Origin: Tamlana sp. 2_MG-2023
GTDB taxonomy: Bacteria > Bacteroidota > Bacteroidia > Flavobacteriales > Flavobacteriaceae
Length of the DNA stretch: 64,000 nucleotides
NCBI RefSeq assembly: GCF_030548465.1
Contig: NZ_JAUOSF010000003.1
Span: 310,001-374,000 of the forward strand
Direction: 5' to 3'
The notes beneath the pieces are model-generated. The model did not search any database. It worked only from the letters and a program-made list of their open reading frames with translations, and was not told where the DNA came from. The first letter of the stretch is position 1; every line of letters starts with the position of its first letter. The position numbers were made by a program, and so were the translations under genes. Shown in pieces: positions 25,284 to 33,662 of this stretch.

Positions 25284-27689
25284 CTAGCTTTTTAAGTTTT
25301 TGTTTTTATCCTCGGTAGGAATGACATTAATAGCCGGTTTTTTAAACTCTTTCTTGTTAGCAATATTACGTTCTAAAGACAACAATAAGGAAGGTAACAA
25401 TAGTAAGTTTGCTAACATCGCAAATAATAAAGTTGCTGAAACTAAAGCGCCTAAAGCTACAGTACCTCCAAAACTAGAAATAGTGAAGACGGAGAACCCG
25501 AAGAAAAGGACGATAGAGGTATAAAACATACTCACACCGGTTTCGCGTAAAGCATTATATACAGAAACTTTAATTTTCCATTTATTGGCCTGTAATTCTT
25601 GACGATATTTGGCTAAAAAGTGGATAGTATCATCCACAGAAATACCAAATGCGATACTAAATACTAGAATGGTTGAGGGTTTTAGTGGTACGCCTAAATA
25701 GCCCATTAGTCCAGCGGTAATAGCCAGAGGTAGTAAATTCGGAATTAATGAGATAATAATCATTTTACCAGATTTAAACATATAGGCCATAAATAAGGCT
25801 ATTAAAACGATGGCTAATGAAAGCGATACGATTAAGTTTTTAACCAAATACTTTGTTCCTTTTTGAAAAACCAATGCTTTTCCTGTTAAAGTCACATCAT
25901 ACTTTTCTTTTGGAAAAACTTTATTTATTTTGGTGCGTAAATTTTCTTCAATACGTTCCATTTTGTCGGTACCAATATCTTTCATAAAAGTGGTAATACG
26001 ACCATATTGCCCGGTGCTATCTACAAAATTTTTAAGCAAATCGATATCAGAATCAGATGTTGAATTTTTGGCATATGATAAAATGAAACTATTTTCTTGG
26101 GCTGTAGGTAATTGGTAGTATTTAGAATTTCCGTTATAATAAGCTTGCTTAGAATATTTCACCAAACCAACCACCGAAATGGGTTTTGATAATTCCGGTA
26201 TCTCAATAATTAATTCTTCAAGTTCGTCCATACGTTTAAGCGTAGAACGTTTCATGACTCCTTTTTTACGTTTGGTATCTACCATGATTTCAACTGGCAT
26301 GATACCGTTAAATTCTTCTTCAAAAAAACGAATGTCTTTTACAAACTCCGATTTTTGAGGCATGTCTTCAATGAGGCTTCCAGAAATTTTTATTTGGTAA
26401 ACACCAATAATACTTGCGATAAGAAGTATTAATGAAGTAACATAAATGGTAATTCGTCGGTGTTTTACCATGTTTTCCATCCAGTTCACAAAACCACCAA
26501 TCCACCTTCTGTTGAGATGTTCTAAGTGGCGGTCTTTAGGATAAGGTAAAAAGGTGTAAATGATTGGAATAATAAGCAAGCACAGCATAAAAATAGCCAG
26601 AATACTTAATGAGGCTACAATACCAAATTCCTTTAAGAGTTTGCTTTCCGTTAGAATAAACGTCGCAAAACCAGAAGCTGTAGTGACGTTGGTCATTAAA
26701 GTAGCATTACCGACTTTTGTAATAACACGCTGTAACGATTTTACTTTGTTACCATGTAATTTAACTTCATGTTGATATTTGTTAATTAGAAAAATACAGT
26801 TTGGTATGCCTATAACAATAATTAAGGGGGGTATGAGGGCTGTTAAAACGGTAATTTCATAATGAAGGAGGCCAATAATTCCAAAAGTCCACATCACCCC
26901 AATGCAAACCACAATTATAGAAATAAAAGTGGCTCTAAATGATCGGAAAAAGAAAAAGAAGATTAGGGACGTTACAACGAGAGCCGCTAAAAGAAACATG
27001 CCAATCTCGTCAATAATATTTTGAGCATTTAAGGTTCTTATATATGGCATTCCAGAAGCACGAACATCCAAATCATAAGTTTTCTCAAAGGCTTTTACTT
27101 TCGGTATAAAGTCATCAAGGACATAATTTTTTCTGGCCGCTGTATTTACAATTTCCTTTTTTAAATAAACAGCCGTTCTTATGGTTTTGGTTTCCTTGTT
27201 GAATAAGAAACCATCATAAAACGGGTATTTTTCAAACAGGTCATTTTGAAGCTTATCTAATTGTGCAACTGAAGTTATTGAGTCTTTAATGAAAGGTTCT
27301 AGTATAAACTTTTCATGTTCGGTATCTTTTACAAGCTTTTGAAGGTCTTTTATAGACAGAACAGATTCTACAGCTGGACTTGATTTAAACGAATTTGCAA
27401 GGTTGTTCCAAGCGTTTAATTTTTCAACAGTAAAAAGACTAGGATCTTTAACACCAAGGATGATAAGATTGCCCTCTTCACCAAAGGTTTCTAAGAATTT
27501 ATTATAATTTAGGTTGACCTCGTGATCGTCTGGTAATAAATTGGCTTCGGTATTTGTGAAGCGCATGTTTTTCCAATTCAAACTTAAAAGAATGGTGGCT
27601 ACGACAATACAAACCAGTATGGTTATTTTATTTCGTAAAATGAGTCTAGCGACCGCGTCCCAAAAATCTTCAGTAAATAGTTTAAGCAT
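25284..27689 (-). CDS. MMPL/RND-type transporter
   Basis: An 801-residue protein with two repeats, each made of one membrane span, a large periplasmic loop and a bundle of five spans. The second bundle includes the conserved ISVDDTIHF segment with the paired Asp near residue 700. This layout fits the MMPL/patched-like exporters of the RND superfamily, probably driven by protons and moving lipids or other hydrophobic molecules. The next gene downstream (27736-29007) encodes an outer-membrane barrel protein and ends 47 bp from this start, so both are on one transcript. Substrate unknown. Confidence 0.88.
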   Translation of the reverse strand: MLKLFTEDFWDAVARLILRNKITILVCIVVATILLSLNWKNMRFTNTEANLLPDDHEVNLNYNKFLETFGEEGNLIILGVKDPSLFTVEKLNAWNNLANSFKSSPAVESVLSIKDLQKLVKDTEHEKFILEPFIKDSITSVAQLDKLQNDLFEKYPFYDGFLFNKETKTIRTAVYLKKEIVNTAARKNYVLDDFIPKVKAFEKTYDLDVRASGMPYIRTLNAQNIIDEIGMFLLAALVVTSLIFFFFFRSFRATFISIIVVCIGVMWTFGIIGLLHYEITVLTALIPPLIIVIGIPNCIFLINKYQHEVKLHGNKVKSLQRVITKVGNATLMTNVTTASGFATFILTESKLLKEFGIVASLSILAIFMLCLLIIPIIYTFLPYPKDRHLEHLNRRWIGGFVNWMENMVKHRRITIYVTSLILLIASIIGVYQIKISGSLIEDMPQKSEFVKDIRFFEEEFNGIMPVEIMVDTKRKKGVMKRSTLKRMDELEELIIEIPELSKPISVVGLVKYSKQAYYNGNSKYYQLPTAQENSFILSYAKNSTSDSDIDLLKNFVDSTGQYGRITTFMKDIGTDKMERIEENLRTKINKVFPKEKYDVTLTGKALVFQKGTKYLVKNLIVSLSLAIVLIALFMAYMFKSGKMIIISLIPNLLPLAITAGLMGYLGVPLKPSTILVFSIAFGISVDDTIHFLAKYRQELQANKWKIKVSVYNALRETGVSMFYTSIVLFFGFSVFTISSFGGTVALGALVSATLLFAMLANLLLLPSLLLSLERNIANKKEFKKPAINVIPTEDKNKNLKS

Positions 27690-27735
27690 GCTTTAATTTA
27701 AAGTGAGGCAAAGTTAGGAAAAAGGAGCATAATAC

Positions 27736-29007
27736 CTAAAGTGAGACGTTAAATGTGAATTTAAATGCGATGTTGTCACTAAAATTGGGGAGGTAATACG
27801 CGCCATAGCGGTAAGTGAAACTTAATCCAAAACCATAAAGCAGTTTGTTTAATTCAAATCCTGATTCTGTATAACCATAATTTAACGTATCAAAGGTGAT
27901 GCCTTGATGACGCTCTTGATTATCCATATCACCCAATGCGTAGCGCGTAATTAAAACCAGTTGGGGTTTGAATCGATCGGTGACATGAAATGGTTTAATG
28001 AAATATTTTAATTGGAAGGTGAAAAATTTATCTGAAAAGAATTCATTAAAATACATGGTTTCAAAACTATTTAAACCAGCTACCGAAAAGCGCTGTAACA
28101 CTTGCTCTTTTCTAATGTTATTCGGATAAGCATGGTATAGATGGGTTAGAGGCGTGTCTCCAATAGCCATTCCAGAAACTAAAATCATTTGGGCAAAATG
28201 ACTTTTCTTATTACCAAGTTCAAAAATAGTTCTGAAGTCCAATTTTGTGAAATTAAAATCGCCGTTTATAACATCATGGAGACTTTTTGTGTACTGAAAT
28301 GAAAATTTTGGAAAACCTGAACTTACTTCTTGTGTACCTAGTACGGTTTCTTTGAATTTACTAAAAGGACTCCATTGAAAGCCTAAAATGTTTGTGGTTA
28401 ACCGAAAATCCTCATAGGTTTTACCATTTAAGACATAAGCGTAATCGTAAGTAGGGTCTATATCACTGACGGAAAAATCAAGTTTACTTAGTAGATGATC
28501 GCTTATTTGATGTTCTAGCGTTAACGCTGTTGTTTGATGTTTATGGAATAGGTCGATGTTAAGTAAACGTGGTTCGAAAAATTGAAATACACGATCGTCC
28601 GTTATGTATTTCGTATTTCCAGTCTCGAGTAGGTCGTCGGTATATGATAAATTTAACCAAGTATTGGTGTCAGGTGATAAACGTAAACCACCACCGATGC
28701 TGTATTTAAAACGATCATCTCTAAAACCGTAGACGATGTAACTGTTTAAACGAAATTTTTCAGAAAAATCTTTGTTTGTAACACCTCCAATACCTGTTCT
28801 AACACCTTCGTATTGATTATACTTGATGAGATACCTTAAATCGAAATTAAAGTATTTAGTAGGGAAGTATCCCGTGCCAATACTTTTTAAGAAAAGGTGT
28901 TTTTTTAGGGTGTCTTTAGCTGCAACAAATTGTTGCTCTACTGCTGATTGCGAATTTCCATAGCTAGCGCATAGTAGTAACATTAAAAAAATGGAGCGTT
29001 TTAGCAT
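27736..29007 (-). CDS. Outer-membrane beta-barrel protein (DUF5686-like)
   Basis: A 423-residue protein with a signal peptide (about 1-19, YGNSQ). The rest is a long series of amphipathic strands with many aromatic residues and ends in NIAFKFTFNVSL, a barrel terminus. It resembles the C-terminal part of DUF5686 proteins but lacks their N-terminal carboxypeptidase-like domain. It is transcribed just before the MMPL exporter on the same strand, so an outer-membrane role linked to that exporter is plausible but unproven. Confidence 0.78.
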   Translation of the reverse strand: MLKRSIFLMLLLCASYGNSQSAVEQQFVAAKDTLKKHLFLKSIGTGYFPTKYFNFDLRYLIKYNQYEGVRTGIGGVTNKDFSEKFRLNSYIVYGFRDDRFKYSIGGGLRLSPDTNTWLNLSYTDDLLETGNTKYITDDRVFQFFEPRLLNIDLFHKHQTTALTLEHQISDHLLSKLDFSVSDIDPTYDYAYVLNGKTYEDFRLTTNILGFQWSPFSKFKETVLGTQEVSSGFPKFSFQYTKSLHDVINGDFNFTKLDFRTIFELGNKKSHFAQMILVSGMAIGDTPLTHLYHAYPNNIRKEQVLQRFSVAGLNSFETMYFNEFFSDKFFTFQLKYFIKPFHVTDRFKPQLVLITRYALGDMDNQERHQGITFDTLNYGYTESGFELNKLLYGFGLSFTYRYGAYYLPNFSDNIAFKFTFNVSL

Positions 29008-29034
29008 TAGTGCAACCTAAAAAAATAATGGTTT

Positions 29035-29063
29035 AAAAAAAGCGACAATAGTGTCGCTTTTTT
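29035..29063 (-). terminator. Terminator after frr
   Basis: An AGCGAC/GTCGCT stem with A and T runs on both sides lies 4 bp past the frr stop codon on the minus strand. It isolates frr from the barrel-protein gene downstream. Confidence 0.88.
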
Positions 29064-29066
29064 AAT

Positions 29067-29624
29067 TTATACTGTCATGATTTCTTTTTCCTTATTGTCA
29101 AAGACTTCATCAACCTTCTTAACGTATTTATCTGTTAATTGTTGCACGTCAATTTCAGCATTTTTCTTTAAATCTTCTGAAATATCATCGTTCTTTTTAA
29201 TATCATTGTTGGCATCTTTACGAGCCGTTCTAATACTTACTTTAGCATCTTCAGCTTCAGCTTTTGCTTGTTTTGCTAAATCTTTACGACGTTCTTCAGT
29301 TAATGGCGGAACATTAATAATGATGACATCACCATTATTCATTGGGTTAAAACCAAGGTTAGAATAAGCGATGCCGCGTTCTATTTCTTGAAGCATGTTT
29401 TTCTCCCATGGTTGAACGGTAATTGTTCTACCGTCAGGTGTATTTACATTGGCTACTTGACTTAATGGTGTTTGAGAACCATAGTAATCTACCATAACGC
29501 TACCAAGCATGGCAGGGCTAGCTTTACCAGCTCTAATGTTTATAAATTGTTTTTCAAGGTGGATAATAGCATTATCCATAGCTTCCTTGGTCGTATCTAA
29601 TATAAATTTAATGTCTTCGTTCAT
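29067..29624 (-). CDS. frr: Ribosome recycling factor
   Basis: A 185-residue protein with the two-domain RRF pattern. The helical N-terminus contains FINIRAGKASPAML, the middle domain VQPWEKNMLQEIE, and the PPLTEERRKDL segment is conserved. It releases ribosomes after termination, together with EF-G. It is 40 bp after pyrH on the same strand, a conserved pairing. A terminator follows. Confidence 0.97.
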   Translation of the reverse strand: MNEDIKFILDTTKEAMDNAIIHLEKQFINIRAGKASPAMLGSVMVDYYGSQTPLSQVANVNTPDGRTITVQPWEKNMLQEIERGIAYSNLGFNPMNNGDVIIINVPPLTEERRKDLAKQAKAEAEDAKVSIRTARKDANNDIKKNDDISEDLKKNAEIDVQQLTDKYVKKVDEVFDNKEKEIMTV

Positions 29625-29664
29625 GATTTTAAATTCTTGTAATTAAAGCAAAAATAGGTCAATC

Positions 29665-30372
29665 TTATATGTTAACTACGGTTCCGATATTTTCTCCAGA
29701 AACTACTTTAAGTAGGTTTCCAATGGTGTTCATATCAAAAACAATAATTGGTAATTCGTTTTCTTGACTTAAAGTGAAAGCGGTTGTATCCATTACTTTC
29801 AAGCCTTTTCTCAATACATCATCAAAGGTGATGCTATTAAATTTAACGGCTGTTTTATCTTTTTCAGGATCGGCGTTGTAAATACCATCTACACGAGTAC
29901 CTTTTAAAATGACATCAGCTTCAATTTCTATAGCGCGTAAAACAGCTGCAGAATCGGTAGTAAAATACGGATTTCCAGTACCGCCTCCAAATATTACAAC
30001 ACGTCCTTTTTCAAGATGTCGAATGGCTTTTCTACGAATAAAAGGTTCGGCTACCTCGTTAATTTTGATAGCAGATTGTAAACGCGTAGGAATATCGGCA
30101 TCTTCTAAAGCGCCTTGTAACGCTAATCCATTTATAACGGTAGCCAGCATGCCCATATGGTCGCCTTGTACACGATCCATACCTTTACTTGCTCCAGAAA
30201 CACCTCTAAAAATGTTACCGCCACCAATAACTATGGCCACTTGTACACCTTTATCAGTAATAGTTTTAACGTCTTGAGCATATTCTGCTAAACGTTCTGG
30301 GTCAATGCCATATTGGCGATTTCCCATTAAGGCTTCACCAGAGAGTTTTAGTAGTATTCTTTTGTATTTCAT
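29665..30372 (-). CDS. pyrH: UMP kinase
   Basis: A 235-residue amino-acid-kinase family enzyme. Visible motifs are KLSGEAL at the start, GGGNIFRG, and [15 protein letters not shown], the last two contacting the nucleotide. It phosphorylates UMP to UDP for pyrimidine nucleotide supply. Length is normal and the start fits. It lies 200 bp downstream of tsf with a terminator between, so it has its own promoter. Confidence 0.97.
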   Translation of the reverse strand: MKYKRILLKLSGEALMGNRQYGIDPERLAEYAQDVKTITDKGVQVAIVIGGGNIFRGVSGASKGMDRVQGDHMGMLATVINGLALQGALEDADIPTRLQSAIKINEVAEPFIRRKAIRHLEKGRVVIFGGGTGNPYFTTDSAAVLRAIEIEADVILKGTRVDGIYNADPEKDKTAVKFNSITFDDVLRKGLKVMDTTAFTLSQENELPIIVFDMNTIGNLLKVVSGENIGTVVNI

Positions 30373-30487
30373 GGAATGGATTAATCTATTTAAATGTTCC
30401 CGTTTGCCCGAGAATTAAAGTTTAGCAAAACTACATAAAATTTTTATTTTTTTGAATTTATATGAATTCAGAATTTAGGAATAAAAA

Positions 30488-30518
30488 AACCACCATTCTA
30501 AATTTTAGAATGGTGGTT
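30488..30518 (-). terminator. Terminator after tsf
   Basis: A near-perfect stem (AACCACCATTCTAAA/TTTAGAATGGTGGTT) is followed on the minus strand by a T run. It lies 55 bp past the tsf stop and ends the ribosomal operon. Confidence 0.92.
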
Positions 30519-30540
30519 CAATATTTATTTGAGATTCCTT

Positions 30541-30556
30541 CCCGATAGTTATCGGG
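30541..30556. repeat. CCCGATA-GT-TATCGGG inverted repeat
   Basis: A 7-bp perfect stem with a two-base loop in the tsf-pyrH gap. I recall this sequence as a dispersed short repeat in flavobacterial genomes, but only this copy was seen in the window. Confidence 0.4.
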
Positions 30557-30572
30557 ATTCACAGGAATAATA

Positions 30573-31547
30573 CTATCCTACAGATGCACGTTTGAATCCA
30601 GAGATTTCAACATCACCGAAAGTAGCTACGTAATCAGCAACAGTTTGCTTTTCATCTTTGATGAACTTTTGATCTAATAAACATTGTTCTTGATCTAAAG
30701 TGGTGTTATCAGAAATGAAACGCTCCATTTTTCCTGGTAAAATTCTATCCCAGATTTGTTCTGGTTTACCTTCAGCTTTTAATTCAGCTTTTGCAGCTTC
30801 TTCAGCTTCAGCGATAACTTCAGGAGTTAATTGTTGCATAGAAATGTAAGAAGGTACATTTTTAAGTGTTTTACCTAAACGACCTAATTCGATATTATCT
30901 TTTTCAATAACAGCGATTCTAGCTTCAGTTTCAGAGGCTACGTAAGCAGGATCAAAATCTTTATAAGATAATGAAGTAGCTCCCATAGATGCTACTTGCA
31001 TAGCAACGTCTTTAGTTAAAGTTTCAGCGTTATCAACTTTTGCAGTTAATCCTACTAAAGCAGCAATTTTGTTAATGTGTACGTAAGTTCCAACGAAAGC
31101 AGCTTCTAATTTTTCAAAAGAGTTGATTTCTAACTTCTCACCAACAACACCTGTTTGCTCAACTAATTTTTCAGCAACAGTCATGCCTCCAAAATCAGCA
31201 GCTAAAAACTCTTCTTTTGTAGAAGTTGTTAAAGCGATATCTGCTAATTGATTAGCTAAAGCTAAAAAGTTTTCGTTTTTACCAACGAAATCAGTTTCAC
31301 AACCTAATACAATAGCAACACCAGCAGTTTGGTCTGCATTGATTTTAGAAACAGCAGCACCTTCAGAAGAATCTCTGTCAGCTCTTTTTTCTGCTACTTT
31401 TTGTCCTTTTTTACGTAAAACTTCGATTGCTTTATCAAAGTCACCTTCAGCTTCTACTAAAGCTTTCTTGCAGTCCATCATTCCTGCTCCAGTTGCTTGT
31501 CTTAATTTGTTAACTTCAGCCGCTGTTACTTTTACTGTAGTACTCAT
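30573..31547 (-). CDS. tsf: Elongation factor Ts
   Basis: A 324-residue EF-Ts. The UBA-like N-terminus has VNKLRQATGAGMMDCKKAL, and the conserved CETDFVGKN segment contacts EF-Tu. The C-terminal part is long, as is usual in Bacteroidota. EF-Ts exchanges GDP for GTP on EF-Tu. It follows rpsB by 85 bp. That gap has a hairpin (31566-31610) which may moderate read-through. Confidence 0.97.
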   Translation of the reverse strand: MSTTVKVTAAEVNKLRQATGAGMMDCKKALVEAEGDFDKAIEVLRKKGQKVAEKRADRDSSEGAAVSKINADQTAGVAIVLGCETDFVGKNENFLALANQLADIALTTSTKEEFLAADFGGMTVAEKLVEQTGVVGEKLEINSFEKLEAAFVGTYVHINKIAALVGLTAKVDNAETLTKDVAMQVASMGATSLSYKDFDPAYVASETEARIAVIEKDNIELGRLGKTLKNVPSYISMQQLTPEVIAEAEEAAKAELKAEGKPEQIWDRILPGKMERFISDNTTLDQEQCLLDQKFIKDEKQTVADYVATFGDVEISGFKRASVG

Positions 31548-31565
31548 AGTTATTATAATTTAAAA

Positions 31566-31610
31566 AAGTCGTTCAATACATTTTCTGTAAAGAAAAGAAC
31601 TAAACGACTT
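31566..31610 (-). other. Hairpin between rpsB and tsf
   Basis: AAGTCGTT/AACGACTT arms (8 bp) enclose a 29-nt loop, and T residues follow on the minus strand. The loop is long for a terminator, so partial attenuation between rpsB and tsf is only possible. Confidence 0.35.
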
Positions 31611-31632
31611 ATTTGTGTTGTGTAAATGTTAT

Positions 31633-32409
31633 TTATTCTTCTTCTTCAGCAGTTGCTTTTGCTTTAGGTGCTGCTTTAGCTTTAGGAGCGTCGTCCTTAG
31701 CTGAAGCTGAAGCATCTTTTTCTGCTTTACGTTCTGCTAAACCTTCTGCGATTGCAGATGTTACGTGAGTTAAAATTTTATCAATCGATTTAGAAGCGTC
31801 ATCATTTGCAGGAATTACATAATCAACTTGACGTGGATCAGAGTTGGTATCAACCATTGCAAAAATTGGAATGTTTAATTTTTGAGCTTCTTTAATCGCG
31901 ATATGCTCACGCTTAATATCTACAACAAATAAAGCACCTGGTAAACGTGTCATATCAGTAATAGAACCTAAGTTTTTCTCTAACTTAGCTCTTAAACGAT
32001 CAACTTGTAAACGTTCTTTTTTAGATAAGGTCATGAAAGTACCATCTTTCTTCATTCTATCAATAGAAGCCATTTTCTTAACAGCTTTTCTAATAGTAAC
32101 AAAGTTAGTTAACATACCACCTGGCCATCTTTCTGTGATGTAAGGCATGTTGATATTTCCAGCTTTTTCAGCAACGATATCTTTTGCTTGCTTTTTTGTT
32201 GCAACGAATAAAATTTTACGTCCAGAAGCTGCAATTTTAGCAAGTGCTGCTCCAGCTTCTTCAATTTTAGCCGCTGTTTTGTATAGGTTAATAATATGGA
32301 TACCATTACGTTCCATATATACGTAAGGAGCCATGTTTGGATCCCACTTACGCGTCAGGTGACCGAAGTGTACACCTGCTTCAAGTAATTCTTTTACTTC
32401 TACTGCCAT
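31633..32409 (-). CDS. rpsB: 30S ribosomal protein S2
   Basis: A 258-residue S2. The conserved LLEAGVHFGHLTRKWDP start, the RWPGGMLTNF segment and the core VDTNSDP are present. The C-terminal about 40 residues are an Ala/Lys/Glu-rich tail (KAKAAPKAKATAEEEE), longer than in E. coli and typical of this phylum. It binds the 30S platform. The 189-bp gap upstream to rpsI (32410-32598) contains imperfect inverted repeats and could be a leader. Confidence 0.97.
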   Translation of the reverse strand: MAVEVKELLEAGVHFGHLTRKWDPNMAPYVYMERNGIHIINLYKTAAKIEEAGAALAKIAASGRKILFVATKKQAKDIVAEKAGNINMPYITERWPGGMLTNFVTIRKAVKKMASIDRMKKDGTFMTLSKKERLQVDRLRAKLEKNLGSITDMTRLPGALFVVDIKREHIAIKEAQKLNIPIFAMVDTNSDPRQVDYVIPANDDASKSIDKILTHVTSAIAEGLAERKAEKDASASAKDDAPKAKAAPKAKATAEEEE

Positions 32410-32598
32410 TTTTGTGATAGTTTACGTTCTGTTGAATTAGCAATGTTCCAGTTGACTTGCGCCTTTGGCTGCATTTAGATGCTAAACTAAATCCTGTTTT
32501 TCAATCAGGACAACAATAACTTGTTTTTAATTTTTTTAAAATTCAACCAGATTGAGATTGCTATGAGGCCATTCCCAATCGAGTTGAGGGTGATAATA
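32410..32598 (-). promoter_or_regulatory. rpsI-rpsB intergenic region, possible rpsB leader
   Basis: This gap is unusually long for a ribosomal operon. It holds a TCCTG/CAGGA hairpin at about 32491-32509 and an imperfect pair near 32547-32585 (CAACCAGATTG with CAATCGAGTTG). An S2-binding autoregulatory leader or a second promoter would fit, but the sequence does not decide. Confidence 0.35.
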
Positions 32599-32985
32599 TT
32601 AACGTTTCGAGAATTGGAATTTCTTACGCGCTTTCTTCTGACCGAATTTCTTACGCTCTACCATTCTTGGATCTCTAGTTAATAAACCTTCTGGTTTTAA
32701 AGTTAATCTGTTCTCAGCATCAACCTCACACATAGCGCGAGAAATTGCTAAACGAACAGCCTCTGCTTGACCAGTGATGCCACCTCCATATACATTTACA
32801 GTAATATCAAAGTTGCTGTCATTGTTAGTCAAAACTAATGGTTGCTTTACTTTGTACTGTAAAGTAGCTGTAGTAAAGTAATTAGTTAAGTCTTTTTTAT
32901 TAATCGTAATGTTACCGCTTCCCGCAGAAACATAAGCACGAGCAACAGCCGTCTTTCTACGGCCAATTTTGTGAATTACTTCCAT
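32599..32985 (-). CDS. rpsI: 30S ribosomal protein S9
   Basis: A 128-residue S9. The start IGRRKTAVARAY, the core GGGITGQAEAVRLAISRA, and the basic tail ending KKARKKFQFSKR are family hallmarks; the C-terminal Lys-Arg reaches the P site. The start overlaps the rplM stop by one base (32985), so translation is coupled. Confidence 0.98.
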   Translation of the reverse strand: MEVIHKIGRRKTAVARAYVSAGSGNITINKKDLTNYFTTATLQYKVKQPLVLTNNDSNFDITVNVYGGGITGQAEAVRLAISRAMCEVDAENRLTLKPEGLLTRDPRMVERKKFGQKKARKKFQFSKR

Positions 32986-33440
32986 TATTTGAATTCGTTT
33001 AAGTTAATTGTTTTTGGCTTTTGAGCTGCATGAGCATGCTTTTCACCAACAACAACTGTTAGATTACGGAATAAATCGGCACCTAATTTGTTTTTAGGTA
33101 ACATTCCTTTTACTGATTTTTCTACTACTCTTGCAGGATCTTTTCCAAACAATTCAGTAGCAGTTAAACTTCTTTGTCCACCTGGGTATCCAGTGTGACG
33201 AATGTAACTTTTATCGTTCCATTTGTTACCAGATAACGTGATTTTTTCAGCATTGATAATGATTACATTATCTCCGCAATCAACGTGAGGTGTGAAGTTA
33301 GGCTTGTGTTTACCTCTTAAAAGTTTTGCAACTTTAGAAGCTAAACGTCCAAGCGCCTGACCTTCAGCGTCAACAACAACCCACTGTTTGTTTACAGTAG
33401 CTTTGTTGGCTGAAATCGTTTTGTAGCTTAATGTGTCCAC
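32985..33440 (-). CDS. rplM: 50S ribosomal protein L13
   Basis: A 151-residue L13 with the conserved segments QALGRLASKVAKLLRGKHKP and VKGMLPKNKLG. It is the first gene of the rplM-rpsI-rpsB-tsf cluster. A very good flavobacterial promoter lies 49 bp upstream of its start. Confidence 0.98.
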   Translation of the reverse strand: MDTLSYKTISANKATVNKQWVVVDAEGQALGRLASKVAKLLRGKHKPNFTPHVDCGDNVIIINAEKITLSGNKWNDKSYIRHTGYPGGQRSLTATELFGKDPARVVEKSVKGMLPKNKLGADLFRNLTVVVGEKHAHAAQKPKTINLNEFK

Positions 33441-33488
33441 ACTAATTATTTTTTAAATATTAAACATTCCTCTCTTAAAAAGAGTTTG

Positions 33489-33519
33489 CAAATTTACGAT
33501 TATATATTTGATTACCAAA
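33489..33519 (-). promoter_or_regulatory. Promoter of rplM (TTTG-N19-TAAATTTG)
   Basis: On the minus strand, TTTG (complement of 33516-33519) and TAAATTTG (complement of 33489-33496) are separated by exactly 19 bases. This is a perfect fit to the Bacteroidota -33/-7 consensus. The leader would be about 45 nt. Confidence 0.85.
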
Positions 33520-33635
33520 TAGTGAGCTCACTTATTTTTAGTCCTAGTTATTAACTGAAATTTTAAGTTCTTTTGCGTTTCATAAATTCGTCTAGAAATT
33601 CAATAAATATTTGTCTATCAATACGATGCTTTTAT

Positions 33636-33643
33636 TAGTTTTG
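33636..33643 (+). promoter_or_regulatory. Probable -7 box of the ABC-F gene
   Basis: TAGTTTTG fits the TANNTTTG box and lies 19 bp before the ABC-F start. A TTTG lies upstream, but at 22 bp spacing instead of 19, so the promoter is only probable. Confidence 0.5.
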
Positions 33644-33662
33644 CGGCTTTAATTTTTAGAAT

